The notes under the pieces: generated by a model
Databases searched by the model: none
Told to the model about the DNA's origin: nothing
What the model saw: the letters and a program-made list of their open reading frames with translations, nothing else
Position numbers and translations under genes: made by a program
Origin: Roseobacter sinensis
Lineage (GTDB): Bacteria; Pseudomonadota; Alphaproteobacteria; Rhodobacterales; Rhodobacteraceae
DNA: 64,000 nt
Direction: 5' to 3'
NCBI RefSeq assembly: GCF_025755255.1
Contig: NZ_JALIEB010000001.1
Coordinates: forward strand, 372,001 to 436,000
Part shown: positions 16,385 to 25,021 of the stretch, in pieces
How the letters are laid out: each line of letters begins with the position of its first letter
Position numbering within the stretch: position 1 is the first letter of the stretch

Positions 16385-17126
16385 AAAAGCGCGGCACTTC
16401 GCTGATCTGCACAAAAAGGGCGACCCGGTCGTCCTCTACAACATCTGGGACGCCGGCGGGGCCAAGACCTTGGCAAGCGCCGGAGCGCCCGCGATTGCGA
16501 CGGGGAGCTGGTCGGTCGCGGCTGCGCACGGGTTTGACGATGGCGAGAGGATGCCCCTCGACTTCTCATTGATGATCGTTGAGCGAATCTGCGCAACGGT
16601 AGATGTGCCCGTCACCGTCGATTTCGAAGGTGGCTACGCGGTTGATCCATCCGACGTTGCCGAGAACGTCAGGCGGGTCATTCGGGCCGGGGCAATCGGT
16701 ATCAATTTCGAGGACAGGGTCGTTGGGGGCGAGGGGCTGCACCCGATCCCGGCTCAGGTCGAACGCATCGAGGCCATTACGGCGATGGCCGAGGAAGAAG
16801 GCGTGCCGCTCGTGCTCAACGCCCGCACCGATCTGTTCCTGGGAACGGATCCGGACAGTCACAAGGATTTCATGGGTGAAGCGCAGGAGCGTGAAGCGGC
16901 CTATGCCGAGGCTGGCGCAGGCTGCTTCTTCGTGCCGGGTTTGACCGATGCTGCGCTCATCTCTCAGGTGGTAGAGACCGCGACCTTGCCAGTGAACGTG
17001 ATGATGATGGGGCCCTTGCGGTCAGTCGCCGAACTCTCCGCCCTTGGCGTCTCCCGGCTGAGCTATGGCCCGGCACCTTTCCGGACGGCGCTGTCCGATC
17101 TTAAACGGCGGTTCGAAGAGACGTGA
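16371..17126 (+). CDS. isocitrate lyase / PEP mutase family protein
   Basis: A 251-residue TIM-barrel enzyme of the PEP mutase / isocitrate lyase superfamily (YqiQ-like). Visible motifs are VVLYNIWDAGGAKTLASAG, ATGSWSVAAAHGFDD, VTVDFEGGYA (metal-binding Asp), GINFEDRVVGG and LVLNARTDLF. The family cleaves or rearranges C-C or P-C bonds of oxaloacetate-like acids; the substrate is not predictable, and the KxxC loop of isocitrate lyase proper is absent. The start lies inside the ada tail (14-nt overlap), so expression may be induced by alkylation damage. Confidence 0.85.
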   Translation: MSQAEKARHFADLHKKGDPVVLYNIWDAGGAKTLASAGAPAIATGSWSVAAAHGFDDGERMPLDFSLMIVERICATVDVPVTVDFEGGYAVDPSDVAENVRRVIRAGAIGINFEDRVVGGEGLHPIPAQVERIEAITAMAEEEGVPLVLNARTDLFLGTDPDSHKDFMGEAQEREAAYAEAGAGCFFVPGLTDAALISQVVETATLPVNVMMMGPLRSVAELSALGVSRLSYGPAPFRTALSDLKRRFEET

Positions 17127-17228
17127 TCCTGCGATCGTACTACGGTGTTCGGATGGGTGATCGCACATGACCGCTCTGTCCCGTTTATGCGGCACGGCTT
17201 GACATCCGTGGCCACGCTTCGACGGGGT

Positions 17229-17263
17229 CAAGGCCCGCTCGGCGTCAACTCGACCGGGCCTTG
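17229..17263. terminator. hairpin between convergent genes
   Basis: A perfect 9-bp stem CAAGGCCCG / CGGGCCTTG with a 17-nt loop lies between the PEP-mutase-family gene (plus) and asd (minus). No long T tract follows on either strand, so it is a possible bidirectional but weak terminator. Confidence 0.4.
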
Positions 17264-17282
17264 AGGCAGGTGATCGAACGGC

Positions 17283-18305
17283 TCAGCCCTTTTTCAGCAC
17301 TCGGTTTCCGAGAAGCTCCGCGATTTGCACGGCGTTGAGCGCGGCACCTTTGCGGAGGTTGTCGGAGACGCACCAGAGGTTCAGGCCGTTTTCGATTGTG
17401 CTGTCCTGTCGGATGCGGCTGATGAAGGTGGCGAAGTCGCCGACACATTCGACGGGCGAGACGTAGCCGCCGTCTTCGCGCTTGTCGATCACCATGATGC
17501 CCGGTGCTTCGCGCAGGATCTCGCGGGCTTCATCTTCATCGAGGAACTCCTCGAATTCGATGTTCACCGCTTCGGAGTGCCCCACGAAGACAGGCACCCG
17601 GACGCAGGTGGCCGTGACCTTGATCTTGGGGTCGACGATCTTCTTCGTCTCGGCGACCATCTTCCACTCTTCCTTGGTGGAGCCGTCCTCCATGAAGACG
17701 TCGATATGCGGAATCACGTTGAAGGCGATCTGCTTGGTGAACTTCTTCGCAGGCTTCTCATCCACGGGGTTGTAGATCGCCTTGGTCTGATCCCAAAGCT
17801 CATCAATGCCCTCTTTGCCCGCGCCCGACACCGACTGATAGGTCGAAACCACGACACGCTTGATCGTCGCGCGGTCGTGCAGGGGCTTCAGCGCCACGAC
17901 CATCTGCGCGGTCGAGCAGTTGGGATTGGCGATGATGTTCTTCTTGGCGTAACCCTCGATGGCGTCGGCATTCACCTCCGGCACGATCAGCGGCACATCC
18001 GGGTCATAGCGATAAAGCGAGGAGTTGTCGATTACGACACAGCCCGCCTTGGCCGCCTTGGGCGCGTATGTCTTGGTCGCTTCGGAGCCCACAGCGAAGA
18101 GCGCGATATCCCAGCCACTGAAATCGAACGTATCGAGATCCTTCGTCTTGAGCGTCGTGTCGCCAAAGCTCACTTCCGTGCCCAGCGACTTGCGCGAGGC
18201 AAGCACCGTGATCTCGTCCACCGGGAAGTGGCGTTCGGACAGAATGTTCAGCATTTCGCGGCCCACATTGCCAGTGGCGCCCGCAACAACGACGCGGTAA
18301 CCCAT
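17283..18305 (-). CDS. asd: aspartate-semialdehyde dehydrogenase
   Basis: A 340-residue cytoplasmic enzyme that reduces aspartyl phosphate to aspartate semialdehyde for lysine, methionine, threonine and cell-wall diaminopimelate. The N-terminal NADP site is VVVAGATGNVGREML; the catalytic Cys is in IIANPNCSTAQMVVAL; the substrate-binding region follows (VSTYQSVSGAGKEGIDEL; FVGHSEAVNIEFEE). The ATG at 18305 is preferred because GGAG lies 9 nt upstream; an ATG at 18311 has the same site only 3 nt away. It is convergent with the PEP-mutase-family gene. Confidence 0.96.
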   Translation of the reverse strand: MGYRVVVAGATGNVGREMLNILSERHFPVDEITVLASRKSLGTEVSFGDTTLKTKDLDTFDFSGWDIALFAVGSEATKTYAPKAAKAGCVVIDNSSLYRYDPDVPLIVPEVNADAIEGYAKKNIIANPNCSTAQMVVALKPLHDRATIKRVVVSTYQSVSGAGKEGIDELWDQTKAIYNPVDEKPAKKFTKQIAFNVIPHIDVFMEDGSTKEEWKMVAETKKIVDPKIKVTATCVRVPVFVGHSEAVNIEFEEFLDEDEAREILREAPGIMVIDKREDGGYVSPVECVGDFATFISRIRQDSTIENGLNLWCVSDNLRKGAALNAVQIAELLGNRVLKKG

Positions 18306-18373
18306 CTTCATTTACTCCGATTCAGGTGATGGTCCGCGCCTCTTATACGCATGGGCGGTTAAGGGAAAGGGTC

Positions 18374-19150
18374 TCAGCCGGTCCTGGCCTTCCATTTCGC
18401 TGAAATGGCCTTGGCGGAGTTCAGCAGCAGCGCGATGTCCATGGCGACGGCCACGAAGCGGGCGCCAGCGTCGAGCGAGGCCCGGATCATGTCATCATCG
18501 GGTGTGAGAATTCCCGCCGCCTTGCCGCTGTCGCTTATGGTCTTGAGCGCTTTGAGGATCGTGGCCTGCATGTCCGGATGTCCGGTCTGTCCGAGATAGC
18601 CCATGCTGGCGGAAAGGTCGGCGGGGCCGATGAAGACGCCATCGACGCCTTCTACAGCAAGGATGTCGTCCAGATTGTCGAGGCCCGTCTTGGTTTCCAC
18701 CTGCACCAGCAGGCAGATCTGAGCGTCGGCGGTGGGGCCATAATTATCCATCTGCCCAAAGTTCGAGACGCGGCCCACCGCATAGCCGACGCCACGGGTG
18801 CCGTTGGGCGGGTAGTGGCAGGCACGTACAAGGTCGCGCGCCTGCTCGGCGGTTTCGACAATCGGGACCAGAATGGTCTGCGCGCCCGCATCCAGCACCT
18901 GCTTGATGATCCAGGTCTCGCCGATGGGCACGCGCACGACCGGGTGGCTGGGGCTGCCTTTGAGGGCGACCAGCTGGTCGCGGATCGAGCGGATATCGTT
19001 GGGCGAATGCTCTCCGTCGATCAACAGCCAGTCGTATCCCGCGCCACCGAGTATTTCCGCGGTGATGCCTTCGGCCAGACTCATCCAGCAGCCAAAGAGC
19101 GTCTCGCCGTCCGCGAGGGCTTTCTTGAACGTATTGAGGGGCGCGGGCAT
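18374..19150 (-). CDS. HpcH/HpaI-type 2-oxo acid aldolase (4-hydroxy-2-oxoheptanedioate aldolase family)
   Basis: A 258-residue class II aldolase with a TIM barrel. Motifs are LFGCWMSLAEGITAEILG, YDWLLIDGEHSPND (catalytic/metal region), VLDAGAQTILVPIVETAEQA, CLLVQVETKTGLDNLDDI and VFIGPADLSASMGY. These enzymes cleave 4-hydroxy-2-oxo acids to pyruvate and an aldehyde. The ATG at 19150 is set by AGAAGGAAG just upstream, although the frame is open further. It lies 25 nt downstream of bluB on the same strand. No other aromatic-catabolic gene is near, so the natural substrate is open. Confidence 0.9.
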   Translation of the reverse strand: MPAPLNTFKKALADGETLFGCWMSLAEGITAEILGGAGYDWLLIDGEHSPNDIRSIRDQLVALKGSPSHPVVRVPIGETWIIKQVLDAGAQTILVPIVETAEQARDLVRACHYPPNGTRGVGYAVGRVSNFGQMDNYGPTADAQICLLVQVETKTGLDNLDDILAVEGVDGVFIGPADLSASMGYLGQTGHPDMQATILKALKTISDSGKAAGILTPDDDMIRASLDAGARFVAVAMDIALLLNSAKAISAKWKARTG

Positions 19151-19175
19151 GGGTCTTCCTTCTTTGAGATTGGGG

Positions 19176-19799
19176 TCAGCGCATCTGCCAATGCGTGGCG
19201 GTGTTCTCCTGCCATCCGGTTTCATGCAGAAGCGGGGTGTCAGAGGTGGTCTCGGCATATCCCAGACAGAGATAGCCGGTGAGCGACCAATCGGGCGGAA
19301 CTTCCAGCGCCTTGGCGACAGCATCGGGGTCCAGGATGGACACCCAGCCGACGCCGATGTTCTCGACCCGCGCGGCGAGCCAGAGCGTATGGATTGCCAT
19401 CACTGTGGAATAGCTGAGCATCTCGGGCATGGTTTGCCGCCCGAGGCCTTTGCCCTCGTCTACCGCCAGATCGGTGAAGACGGCGAGATGCACGGGTGCC
19501 TCCCGCAAACCGGCCAGCTTGAGGGCGAGGTATTTCTGCCGCTCGGCCAGGTCATAAGCGTCGGCGGCGGCCCGGTTGCACAGCTCGAAGCTTTCGATGA
19601 CAGCTGCGCGCTTTTCGGTGCTGTCCACGCGGATCACACGCCAGGGGCGGGCATTGCCGACCGAGGGCGACAGCTCCATCCGCACGCGCAGCCGGTCCAG
19701 CACCGCCTCCGGCACCGGGTCGCTGCGGAAGTGCCGCACGTCGCGCCGCCAGGTGAGCAGCTCGTCGAAGGCATCCCGATGTATGCGCGTCAATTCCAA
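19176..19799 (-). CDS. bluB: 5,6-dimethylbenzimidazole synthase
   Basis: A 207-residue flavin-destroying enzyme of the nitroreductase fold that turns reduced FMN and O2 into dimethylbenzimidazole, the lower ligand of cobalamin. Family signatures are FDELLTWRRDVRHFRSDPV, LSPSVGNARPWRVIRV and ARVENIGVGWVSILDP. No other cobalamin gene or cobalamin riboswitch was found in the window, so lower-ligand synthesis is encoded here on its own. It is the first gene of a pair with the downstream aldolase. Confidence 0.92.
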   Translation of the reverse strand: MELTRIHRDAFDELLTWRRDVRHFRSDPVPEAVLDRLRVRMELSPSVGNARPWRVIRVDSTEKRAAVIESFELCNRAAADAYDLAERQKYLALKLAGLREAPVHLAVFTDLAVDEGKGLGRQTMPEMLSYSTVMAIHTLWLAARVENIGVGWVSILDPDAVAKALEVPPDWSLTGYLCLGYAETTSDTPLLHETGWQENTATHWQMR

Positions 19800-19838
19800 G
19801 TCGTCTGTCCCTGTCTCGGGCGGCCGCCCGCACAGGCC

Positions 19839-20543
19839 TTAAATCACCTTGATGACATCCTTGTCGATGGCCAGCATGTAACCGCGCCGCGCGATGTTCT
19901 TGACCAGCAGCTCCGCCACCATCTGATTGCCCAGCGTATCGCGCAGGCGCTTGATGCGTGTGGCCCCTGCTGCCTCCTCGCAATCCGACGGGCTGCGGCC
20001 CGAGATCATCCCTTCGATCTCGGAGCCGGAGAGCACATCGTCATCCATGCGCGCTTCGGCCAGGACCGACATGGTCTCCATTGCCGCGTCCGTCAGCTTG
20101 AAGCCGAGGTTGTTGAGATAGACGGTGTTCTCCTCGCGGCTGATCAGCAGCGAGTTCACCTGGATGCCTGCCCGTTCGATCTGCGCCACCCGGCGGTTCA
20201 TGTTCACGAGCATCACCAGAAAGACCAGAGCCGCGGCCAGCATCGCGGTGGCAAAAACGAGCAGCACGAAGATCACCAGCCGGTAGCTCATCAGCGTGTC
20301 GGAGAAGGCGGTGCCGGACTGGGCGAGGATTTCCAGCAGCTTGACCTCGGCCTGGGCCGTCAGGTCGTCGTTTTCGACGAACAGCTGCTCCACCCGCGCG
20401 TTGAACGCGTTGCCGTCGGGCAGGGTCCAGAACAGCATCACCGCCGCGATGAGCAGGATGAGCACAATGGCTGTGATGCCGAAAATCACGATCCGCCCGC
20501 CCGAGCGTCGCATGTCAGAAGCGGAGGAAGTTTGCTCCTGCAC
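19839..20543 (-). CDS. membrane-anchored winged-helix regulator-like protein (N-terminal TM pair, C-terminal wHTH)
   Basis: A 234-residue protein. Two strong membrane helices at about residues 18-40 (IVIFGITAIVLILLIAAVML) and 86-114 (RLVIFVLLVFATAMLAAALV) flank a short, presumably periplasmic segment (VEQLFVENDDLTAQAEVKLL). The cytoplasmic C-terminus, about 130-234, looks like an OmpR-type winged helix: NTVYLNNLGFKLTDAAMETM, then ATRIKRLRDTLGNQMVAELL and IARRGYMLAIDKDVIKV. In ToxR/CadC proteins the DNA-binding domain is N-terminal, so the order here is reversed. Start 20543 or 20513 is undecided. It overlaps the small exported-protein gene. Confidence 0.65.
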   Translation of the reverse strand: MQEQTSSASDMRRSGGRIVIFGITAIVLILLIAAVMLFWTLPDGNAFNARVEQLFVENDDLTAQAEVKLLEILAQSGTAFSDTLMSYRLVIFVLLVFATAMLAAALVFLVMLVNMNRRVAQIERAGIQVNSLLISREENTVYLNNLGFKLTDAAMETMSVLAEARMDDDVLSGSEIEGMISGRSPSDCEEAAGATRIKRLRDTLGNQMVAELLVKNIARRGYMLAIDKDVIKVI

Positions 20544-20802
20544 TCTGTTTCCTTTCTTCCAGCCCGCTTTCGTCGAAGACCGAGACGATGTTCAGCAGGG
20601 TCCAGCCCCGTGCGGCGAGACGTGCGGCGAGCTCGGTCTTGGCGGCGCCCATGGAGCACTGCGAGATCTCCGCGACACCATAATGCAGCCGCAGCGGGTT
20701 GTCCTGCTTGGCCTTGTAATCGGCGTAACATCCAGCGGCGTCCGCTCCGTGAGGGAGCGCCAGAGCGAAGATCAGGCCGAGGATGAGGGCTGTCTGTTTC
20801 AT
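20515..20802 (-). CDS. small exported protein of unknown function
   Basis: A 95-residue protein with a clear signal peptide (MKQTALILGLIFALALPHGA, cleavage near ADA-AG) and a mature part of about 72 residues with two cysteines (GCYADYKAKQDNPLRLHYGV; QCSMGAAKTELAARLAARG) ending ESGLEERKQSAGANFLRF. I know similar uncharacterised proteins in Rhodobacterales but no function. It overlaps the membrane winged-helix gene by 29 nt, so the two are co-translated; the small protein may be a periplasmic partner of that sensor-like protein. Confidence 0.7.
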   Translation of the reverse strand: MKQTALILGLIFALALPHGADAAGCYADYKAKQDNPLRLHYGVAEISQCSMGAAKTELAARLAARGWTLLNIVSVFDESGLEERKQSAGANFLRF

Positions 20803-20990
20803 GATACGATCCTGCGCGCGAGGGCCGAGATATTCAATAACAAAAGGGGTTTGGCGCGCGTGTTATCCGATAACCACCGGCTGATATTGCCTGTCCGGCG
20901 GGGGTGGCCCCAGGTTGATCAGGACAAGGCCGCCCGGACCGCATGACTTGGTTTGCAAAGGCGGCCCGCCGAACAGAAAAGGACCGACCC

Positions 20991-21467
20991 ATGCATCGCA
21001 AGTTCATTGCCACAATCGTCGCAGCCGCGCTTGCGGTGACCGCCATCGGCAGCGCGCCGGCCCGCGCGGACAACGATGCACTTCGAGCTCTGGCCGCCAT
21101 CGCCGGGATCGCCATCGTCGGCAAGGTGATTCACGACCGCAACAAGCGCAAGAATGAGCAGCAGACCGTCACCCGGCATCTGAATGATGGCTACCGGTAT
21201 CCCAATGGGCGGGTCATCGATCTGAAACCCCGCCCGCTGCCGCAACGCGCCAATCGCAGATTGCTGCCGGGGGACTGCCTCCGCTCCGTCCAGACCTGGG
21301 ACGGGCGCGTGCGGTACTTCTCGCAACGATGCCTCGAGCGCAGCTACCGCGACGTCAACCGCCTGCCGCAGAAATGCGCCGTGCGCTTCCGTGGCGAGGA
21401 CTGGACTCGCCGGGGGTATGAGGCGCGCTGCCTCAGCCGCTCGGGATATAAATTGGCCCGTAACTGA
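20991..21467 (+). CDS. exported, arginine-rich hypothetical protein
   Basis: A 158-residue protein with a signal peptide (FIATIVAAALAVTAIGSAPA, cleavage near ARA-DN), a hydrophobic stretch ALRALAAIAGIAIVGKVIHD and a basic C-terminal domain with paired cysteines (LPGDCLRSVQTWDGRVRYF, RCLERSYRDVNRLPQKCA, ARCLSRSGYKLARN). The ATG at 20991 is chosen because AAAGGA precedes it and the signal peptide starts there. It is divergent from the small exported-protein gene. No enzymatic motif was seen; it may be a cell-envelope protein. Confidence 0.7.
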   Translation: MHRKFIATIVAAALAVTAIGSAPARADNDALRALAAIAGIAIVGKVIHDRNKRKNEQQTVTRHLNDGYRYPNGRVIDLKPRPLPQRANRRLLPGDCLRSVQTWDGRVRYFSQRCLERSYRDVNRLPQKCAVRFRGEDWTRRGYEARCLSRSGYKLARN

Positions 21468-21480
21468 AAATGGGCCGATG

Positions 21481-21512
21481 CAAGACCGGTGGGCTCCCCT
21501 GAACCGGTCTTG
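21481..21512. repeat. perfect inverted repeat after the arginine-rich protein gene
   Basis: CAAGACCGGT and ACCGGTCTTG pair over 10 bp with a 12-nt loop. No T tract follows. It is the first of three hairpins between 21467 and the rnhB start and may protect the mRNA 3' end or support termination together with the next one. Confidence 0.5.
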
Positions 21513-21517
21513 ACCTC

Positions 21518-21549
21518 GAAGGGGGTGTTCGGGCGCTCCCTTCTTTTTT
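21518..21549 (+). terminator. intrinsic terminator
   Basis: GAAGGGGG pairs with CTCCCTTC (one G-T pair) around a 10-nt loop and is followed by six T residues at 21544-21549. It lies 50 nt after the stop of the arginine-rich protein gene. Confidence 0.7.
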
Positions 21550-21563
21550 CTTAATCAGTGCTG

Positions 21564-21591
21564 CGCGCTCCCTGACGGGAGCGCGTGTTTT
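21564..21591 (+). terminator. second intrinsic terminator
   Basis: A perfect 9-bp stem CGCGCTCCC / GGGAGCGCG with a TGAC loop, followed by TGTTTTCT. It stands 80 nt before rnhB and insulates that gene from upstream transcription, so rnhB must have its own promoter between about 21592 and 21660. Confidence 0.65.
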
Positions 21592-21670
21592 CTTGCCTCC
21601 GGCGGGGATATTTTTGGCCAGAAGAAACATTGGTCTTGTATGCCCGGACAGTTCGTCGGATCACGGAAGG

Positions 21671-22300
21671 ATGGAGCCGAATTTCGAATTCGAACGTGCA
21701 GCCTACGCGCAGGGTTTCCACCGGGTCGCCGGTGTCGATGAGGTTGGGCGCGGGCCCCTGGCCGGGCCGGTGACCGCGGCGGCGGTGGTCCTGGACCCTA
21801 CCTGCATTCCCGAAGGCTTGAACGATTCCAAGCAGCTGTCGATCAAGAAGCGCGAGCTTCTGGCCCAGCAACTGATGGCCTGCGCCGAAGTCTCGGTGGC
21901 GCATGCGTCGGTCGAGGAAATCGAACAGCACAATATCCTGCGGGCCAGCCATATCGCGATGCGCCGTGCGCTTGCCGGGCTGCGCGATGCGGCCGATCAC
22001 GTGCTGATCGATGGGTCCATGGTGCCGCATGGTCTGAACATCTCTGCTCTGCCCGTCCCGAAAGGAGATACGCGGTGTCTGTCGATTTCGGCGGCGTCGA
22101 TCGTCGCCAAGATCGCGCGCGACAAGCTGATGGTGGATTTGGCGCAACAGCATCCCGGCTATGGCTGGGAGACCAACATGGGTTATGGATCGAAAAGCCA
22201 CATCTCGGCGCTTCAAAACCTTGGGCCAACCCCACACCATAGACGTACGTTCAAGCCCGTCCACAATATGTTGTATCAAGAGAAAATCGTAAAGCCTTGA
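21671..22300 (+). CDS. rnhB: ribonuclease HII
   Basis: A 209-residue enzyme that cuts RNA in RNA-DNA hybrids and at single ribonucleotides in DNA. Family signatures: GVDEVGRGPLAGPVTAAAVV with the first Asp-Glu pair, LNDSKQLSIKKRE, VLIDGSMVPHG, ISAASIVAKIARDKLM, and HPGYGWETNMGYGSKSHI. The ATG at 21671 is taken because GGAAGG is directly upstream; earlier in-frame starts lie inside the terminator region. It is followed by ccrM, an association common in this order. Confidence 0.94.
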   Translation: MEPNFEFERAAYAQGFHRVAGVDEVGRGPLAGPVTAAAVVLDPTCIPEGLNDSKQLSIKKRELLAQQLMACAEVSVAHASVEEIEQHNILRASHIAMRRALAGLRDAADHVLIDGSMVPHGLNISALPVPKGDTRCLSISAASIVAKIARDKLMVDLAQQHPGYGWETNMGYGSKSHISALQNLGPTPHHRRTFKPVHNMLYQEKIVKP

Positions 22301-22337
22301 TTCAAAAAAGAATTTGACCGCGAATCGGCTTTGACTC
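22299..22337. promoter_or_regulatory. cluster of three GANTC sites upstream of ccrM
   Basis: GATTC at 22299-22303, GAATC at 22322-22326 and GACTC at 22333-22337 all match GANTC, the target of CcrM itself. They lie 54-92 bp upstream of the ccrM start. In Caulobacter, methylation of GANTC sites in the ccrM leader shuts the gene off after replication, so this cluster probably gives the same feedback. Confidence 0.7.
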
Positions 22338-22357
22338 ATTCTGGCCTCAACCAATGA

Positions 22358-23485
<1,128 letters not shown>

Positions 23486-23558
23486 CTCACAGACTTACCG
23501 AACACCGCCGGTGCCTGTGGCCTTTTGAACGAGGCTGCCTTTGGAAGGCACACACCTG

Positions 23559-23588
23559 AACCTCGCCCATCGTGGCGAGGTTTTTTTT
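23559..23588 (+). terminator. intrinsic terminator after ccrM
   Basis: AACCTCGCC pairs with GGCGAGGTT over 9 bp with a six-base loop, followed by eight T residues (23581-23588). It is a textbook rho-independent terminator 74 nt after the ccrM stop and separates ccrM from the tetR gene. Confidence 0.88.
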
Positions 23589-23607
23589 CTTGATCTTAAG
23601 GGGGCTA

Positions 23608-23620
23608 CCTACTACTTGGT
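23608..23620. promoter_or_regulatory. candidate TetR operator upstream of tetR
   Basis: CCTACTACTTGGT matches 12 of 13 bases of the inverted copy CCTACTAGTTGGT (24219-24207) found before the SDR gene. The site ends 4 nt before the tetR ATG, so binding would block autogenous expression. With flanking bases it forms the short dyad CTACC...GGTAG. Confidence 0.65.
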
Positions 23621-23624
23621 AGAC

Positions 23625-24185
23625 ATGGATACGAAGACCGCCCTTCTCGAGTCGGCCGAACGGCTCGCACGTCAGCGTGGGTTCGATGCCTTCAGCTATG
23701 CGGATCTCTCCAAGGAGGTGGGTATCCGCAAGGCCAGCATCCATCACCATTTCCCGACCAAGGCCGATCTGGCGGCAGAGTTGATGATACGCTACCGCGA
23801 GAGCTTTATGGCGTCCCTCGACGACATCGCTCGGACAGAGCCGACGGCGGGCGCGCAATTGACTGCATATTTCGCCCGCTACAAGGCGGCGATGAATGGC
23901 GGCGCGCAGGTCTGCCTCTGCGTCTCCTTCAGTGTGAGCGTCAGCAGTTTCGATGCGCCTGTGGTTCGACAGATCAACCGCTTTCACGCAGAGAGCCTCG
24001 CTTGGCTCGAACGGCTGTTCGAATTGGCGCAGAGGGACGGATCTATCGTAGGGGTCGTCGATCCGGCGGAAGACGCGCAGGCCTGCCTGGCTGTTGTGGA
24101 AGGCGCGCAGCTGGTCGCGCGGGCCAGCGGCGACCTCGCCGACTTTGATGCCGCGATCCGAACGACGGTGCGGCGCGTCGTGTAA
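23625..24185 (+). CDS. TetR-family transcriptional regulator
   Basis: A 186-residue repressor with the N-terminal TetR helix-turn-helix: LLESAERLARQRGFDAFSYA, LSKEVGIRKASIHHHFPTKA, LAAELMIRYR. The C-terminal ligand-binding helices are typical (AQVCLCVSFSVSVSSFDAPV, AQACLAVVEGAQLVARASGD). The ATG at 23625 follows the operator-like repeat directly and no good ribosome-binding site is visible, so translation may be weak or leaderless. The next gene, an SDR, starts 43 nt after its stop and carries the same operator, so the two form one regulated unit. The ligand is unknown. Confidence 0.9.
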   Translation: MDTKTALLESAERLARQRGFDAFSYADLSKEVGIRKASIHHHFPTKADLAAELMIRYRESFMASLDDIARTEPTAGAQLTAYFARYKAAMNGGAQVCLCVSFSVSVSSFDAPVVRQINRFHAESLAWLERLFELAQRDGSIVGVVDPAEDAQACLAVVEGAQLVARASGDLADFDAAIRTTVRRVV

Positions 24186-24206
24186 AAAATTTTCATCTCT
24201 AAACCA

Positions 24207-24219
24207 ACCAACTAGTAGG
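24207..24219. promoter_or_regulatory. second candidate TetR operator, before the SDR gene
   Basis: ACCAACTAGTAGG is the reverse complement, with one mismatch, of the site before tetR. It lies 9 nt upstream of the SDR ATG. Its AGGA end doubles as the likely ribosome-binding site, so repressor binding would also mask translation start signals at the DNA level. Confidence 0.65.
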
Positions 24220-24228
24220 AAGATACAT

Positions 24229-24981
24229 ATGTTCGAAAACAAGACAGTGATTGTGACCGGAGGTGCCTCTGGCATCGGCAAGGAGGTGGCCGCGCGTTTT
24301 GCGCAGGCGGGCTCTAATGTGGTCATCAACGGGCGCGATGCCGTGAAGCTCGACCGCGTAGCGGCAGAGATCGGGGCCAGGGCGGTGGCCGGTGACATCG
24401 CCGATGTGTCGACCGCCGTGCGGATCGTGGCCCAGGCCGAGGCGGCCTTTGGCGGTGTCGACATCCTGATCAACAATGCAGGCATCTTCGCGCCCAAACC
24501 CTTCCTCGATCAGACAGAGGCAGAGTATGATGCCTTTGTCGACACGATCCTGAAGGGCAAGTTCTTCATGGCGCAGGCGGCGGCCAGGTCGATGATCCGG
24601 CGCGGCGGCGGGGCGATTGTGCAAACAGGCTCGATGTGGGCCTTGCAGGCGATCGGCGCCACACCGTCGGCGGCTTACTCTGCGGCCAACGCCGGCGTGC
24701 ATCAGATGGTGCGTAACCTCGCGCTCGAGCTGGCCGATCACAGCATTCGGATCAACGCGGTGGCGCCAGCGGTTGTCGAAACACCCGTCTACAGCACCTT
24801 CATGTCCGAGGAGGAGGTTGCCGCGACCCTGCCAGGGTTCAACGCCTTTCATCCGCTCGGCCGGAACGGGCAGCCGGGCGATGTCGCGGACGCGATCCTC
24901 TTCCTGGCCTCGGACAAAGCCGCCTGGATCACCGGAACGGTCCTGCCGGTTGATGGTGGCGTAATGGCGGGTCGGAACTGA
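24229..24981 (+). CDS. SDR-family oxidoreductase with an atypical active site (YxxxN)
   Basis: A 250-residue classical short-chain dehydrogenase with the cofactor motif VTGGASGIGKEVA, the NNAG motif, a catalytic Ser region (IVQTGSMWALQAIG), the catalytic Tyr in SAAYSAANAG, and a PG-like tail AWITGTVLPVDGGV. The usual YxxxK reads YSAAN here, so the conserved catalytic lysine is replaced by Asn. Either the enzyme uses another residue or it has lost standard activity. The frame is otherwise clean. AGGA lies 8-9 nt before the ATG. It is probably the target of the TetR regulator encoded upstream. Confidence 0.88.
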   Translation: MFENKTVIVTGGASGIGKEVAARFAQAGSNVVINGRDAVKLDRVAAEIGARAVAGDIADVSTAVRIVAQAEAAFGGVDILINNAGIFAPKPFLDQTEAEYDAFVDTILKGKFFMAQAAARSMIRRGGGAIVQTGSMWALQAIGATPSAAYSAANAGVHQMVRNLALELADHSIRINAVAPAVVETPVYSTFMSEEEVAATLPGFNAFHPLGRNGQPGDVADAILFLASDKAAWITGTVLPVDGGVMAGRN

Positions 24982-25021
24982 TGCGGCGGCGGGGTCCTCG
25001 CAGCCGTGCGGGCCCCGCGGC

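Noticed and set aside
19176-19799. Cobalamin riboswitch upstream of bluB
   Set aside because: The region before 19799 is occupied by the end of the membrane-regulator gene. No B12-box-like sequence or suitable leader length is present.
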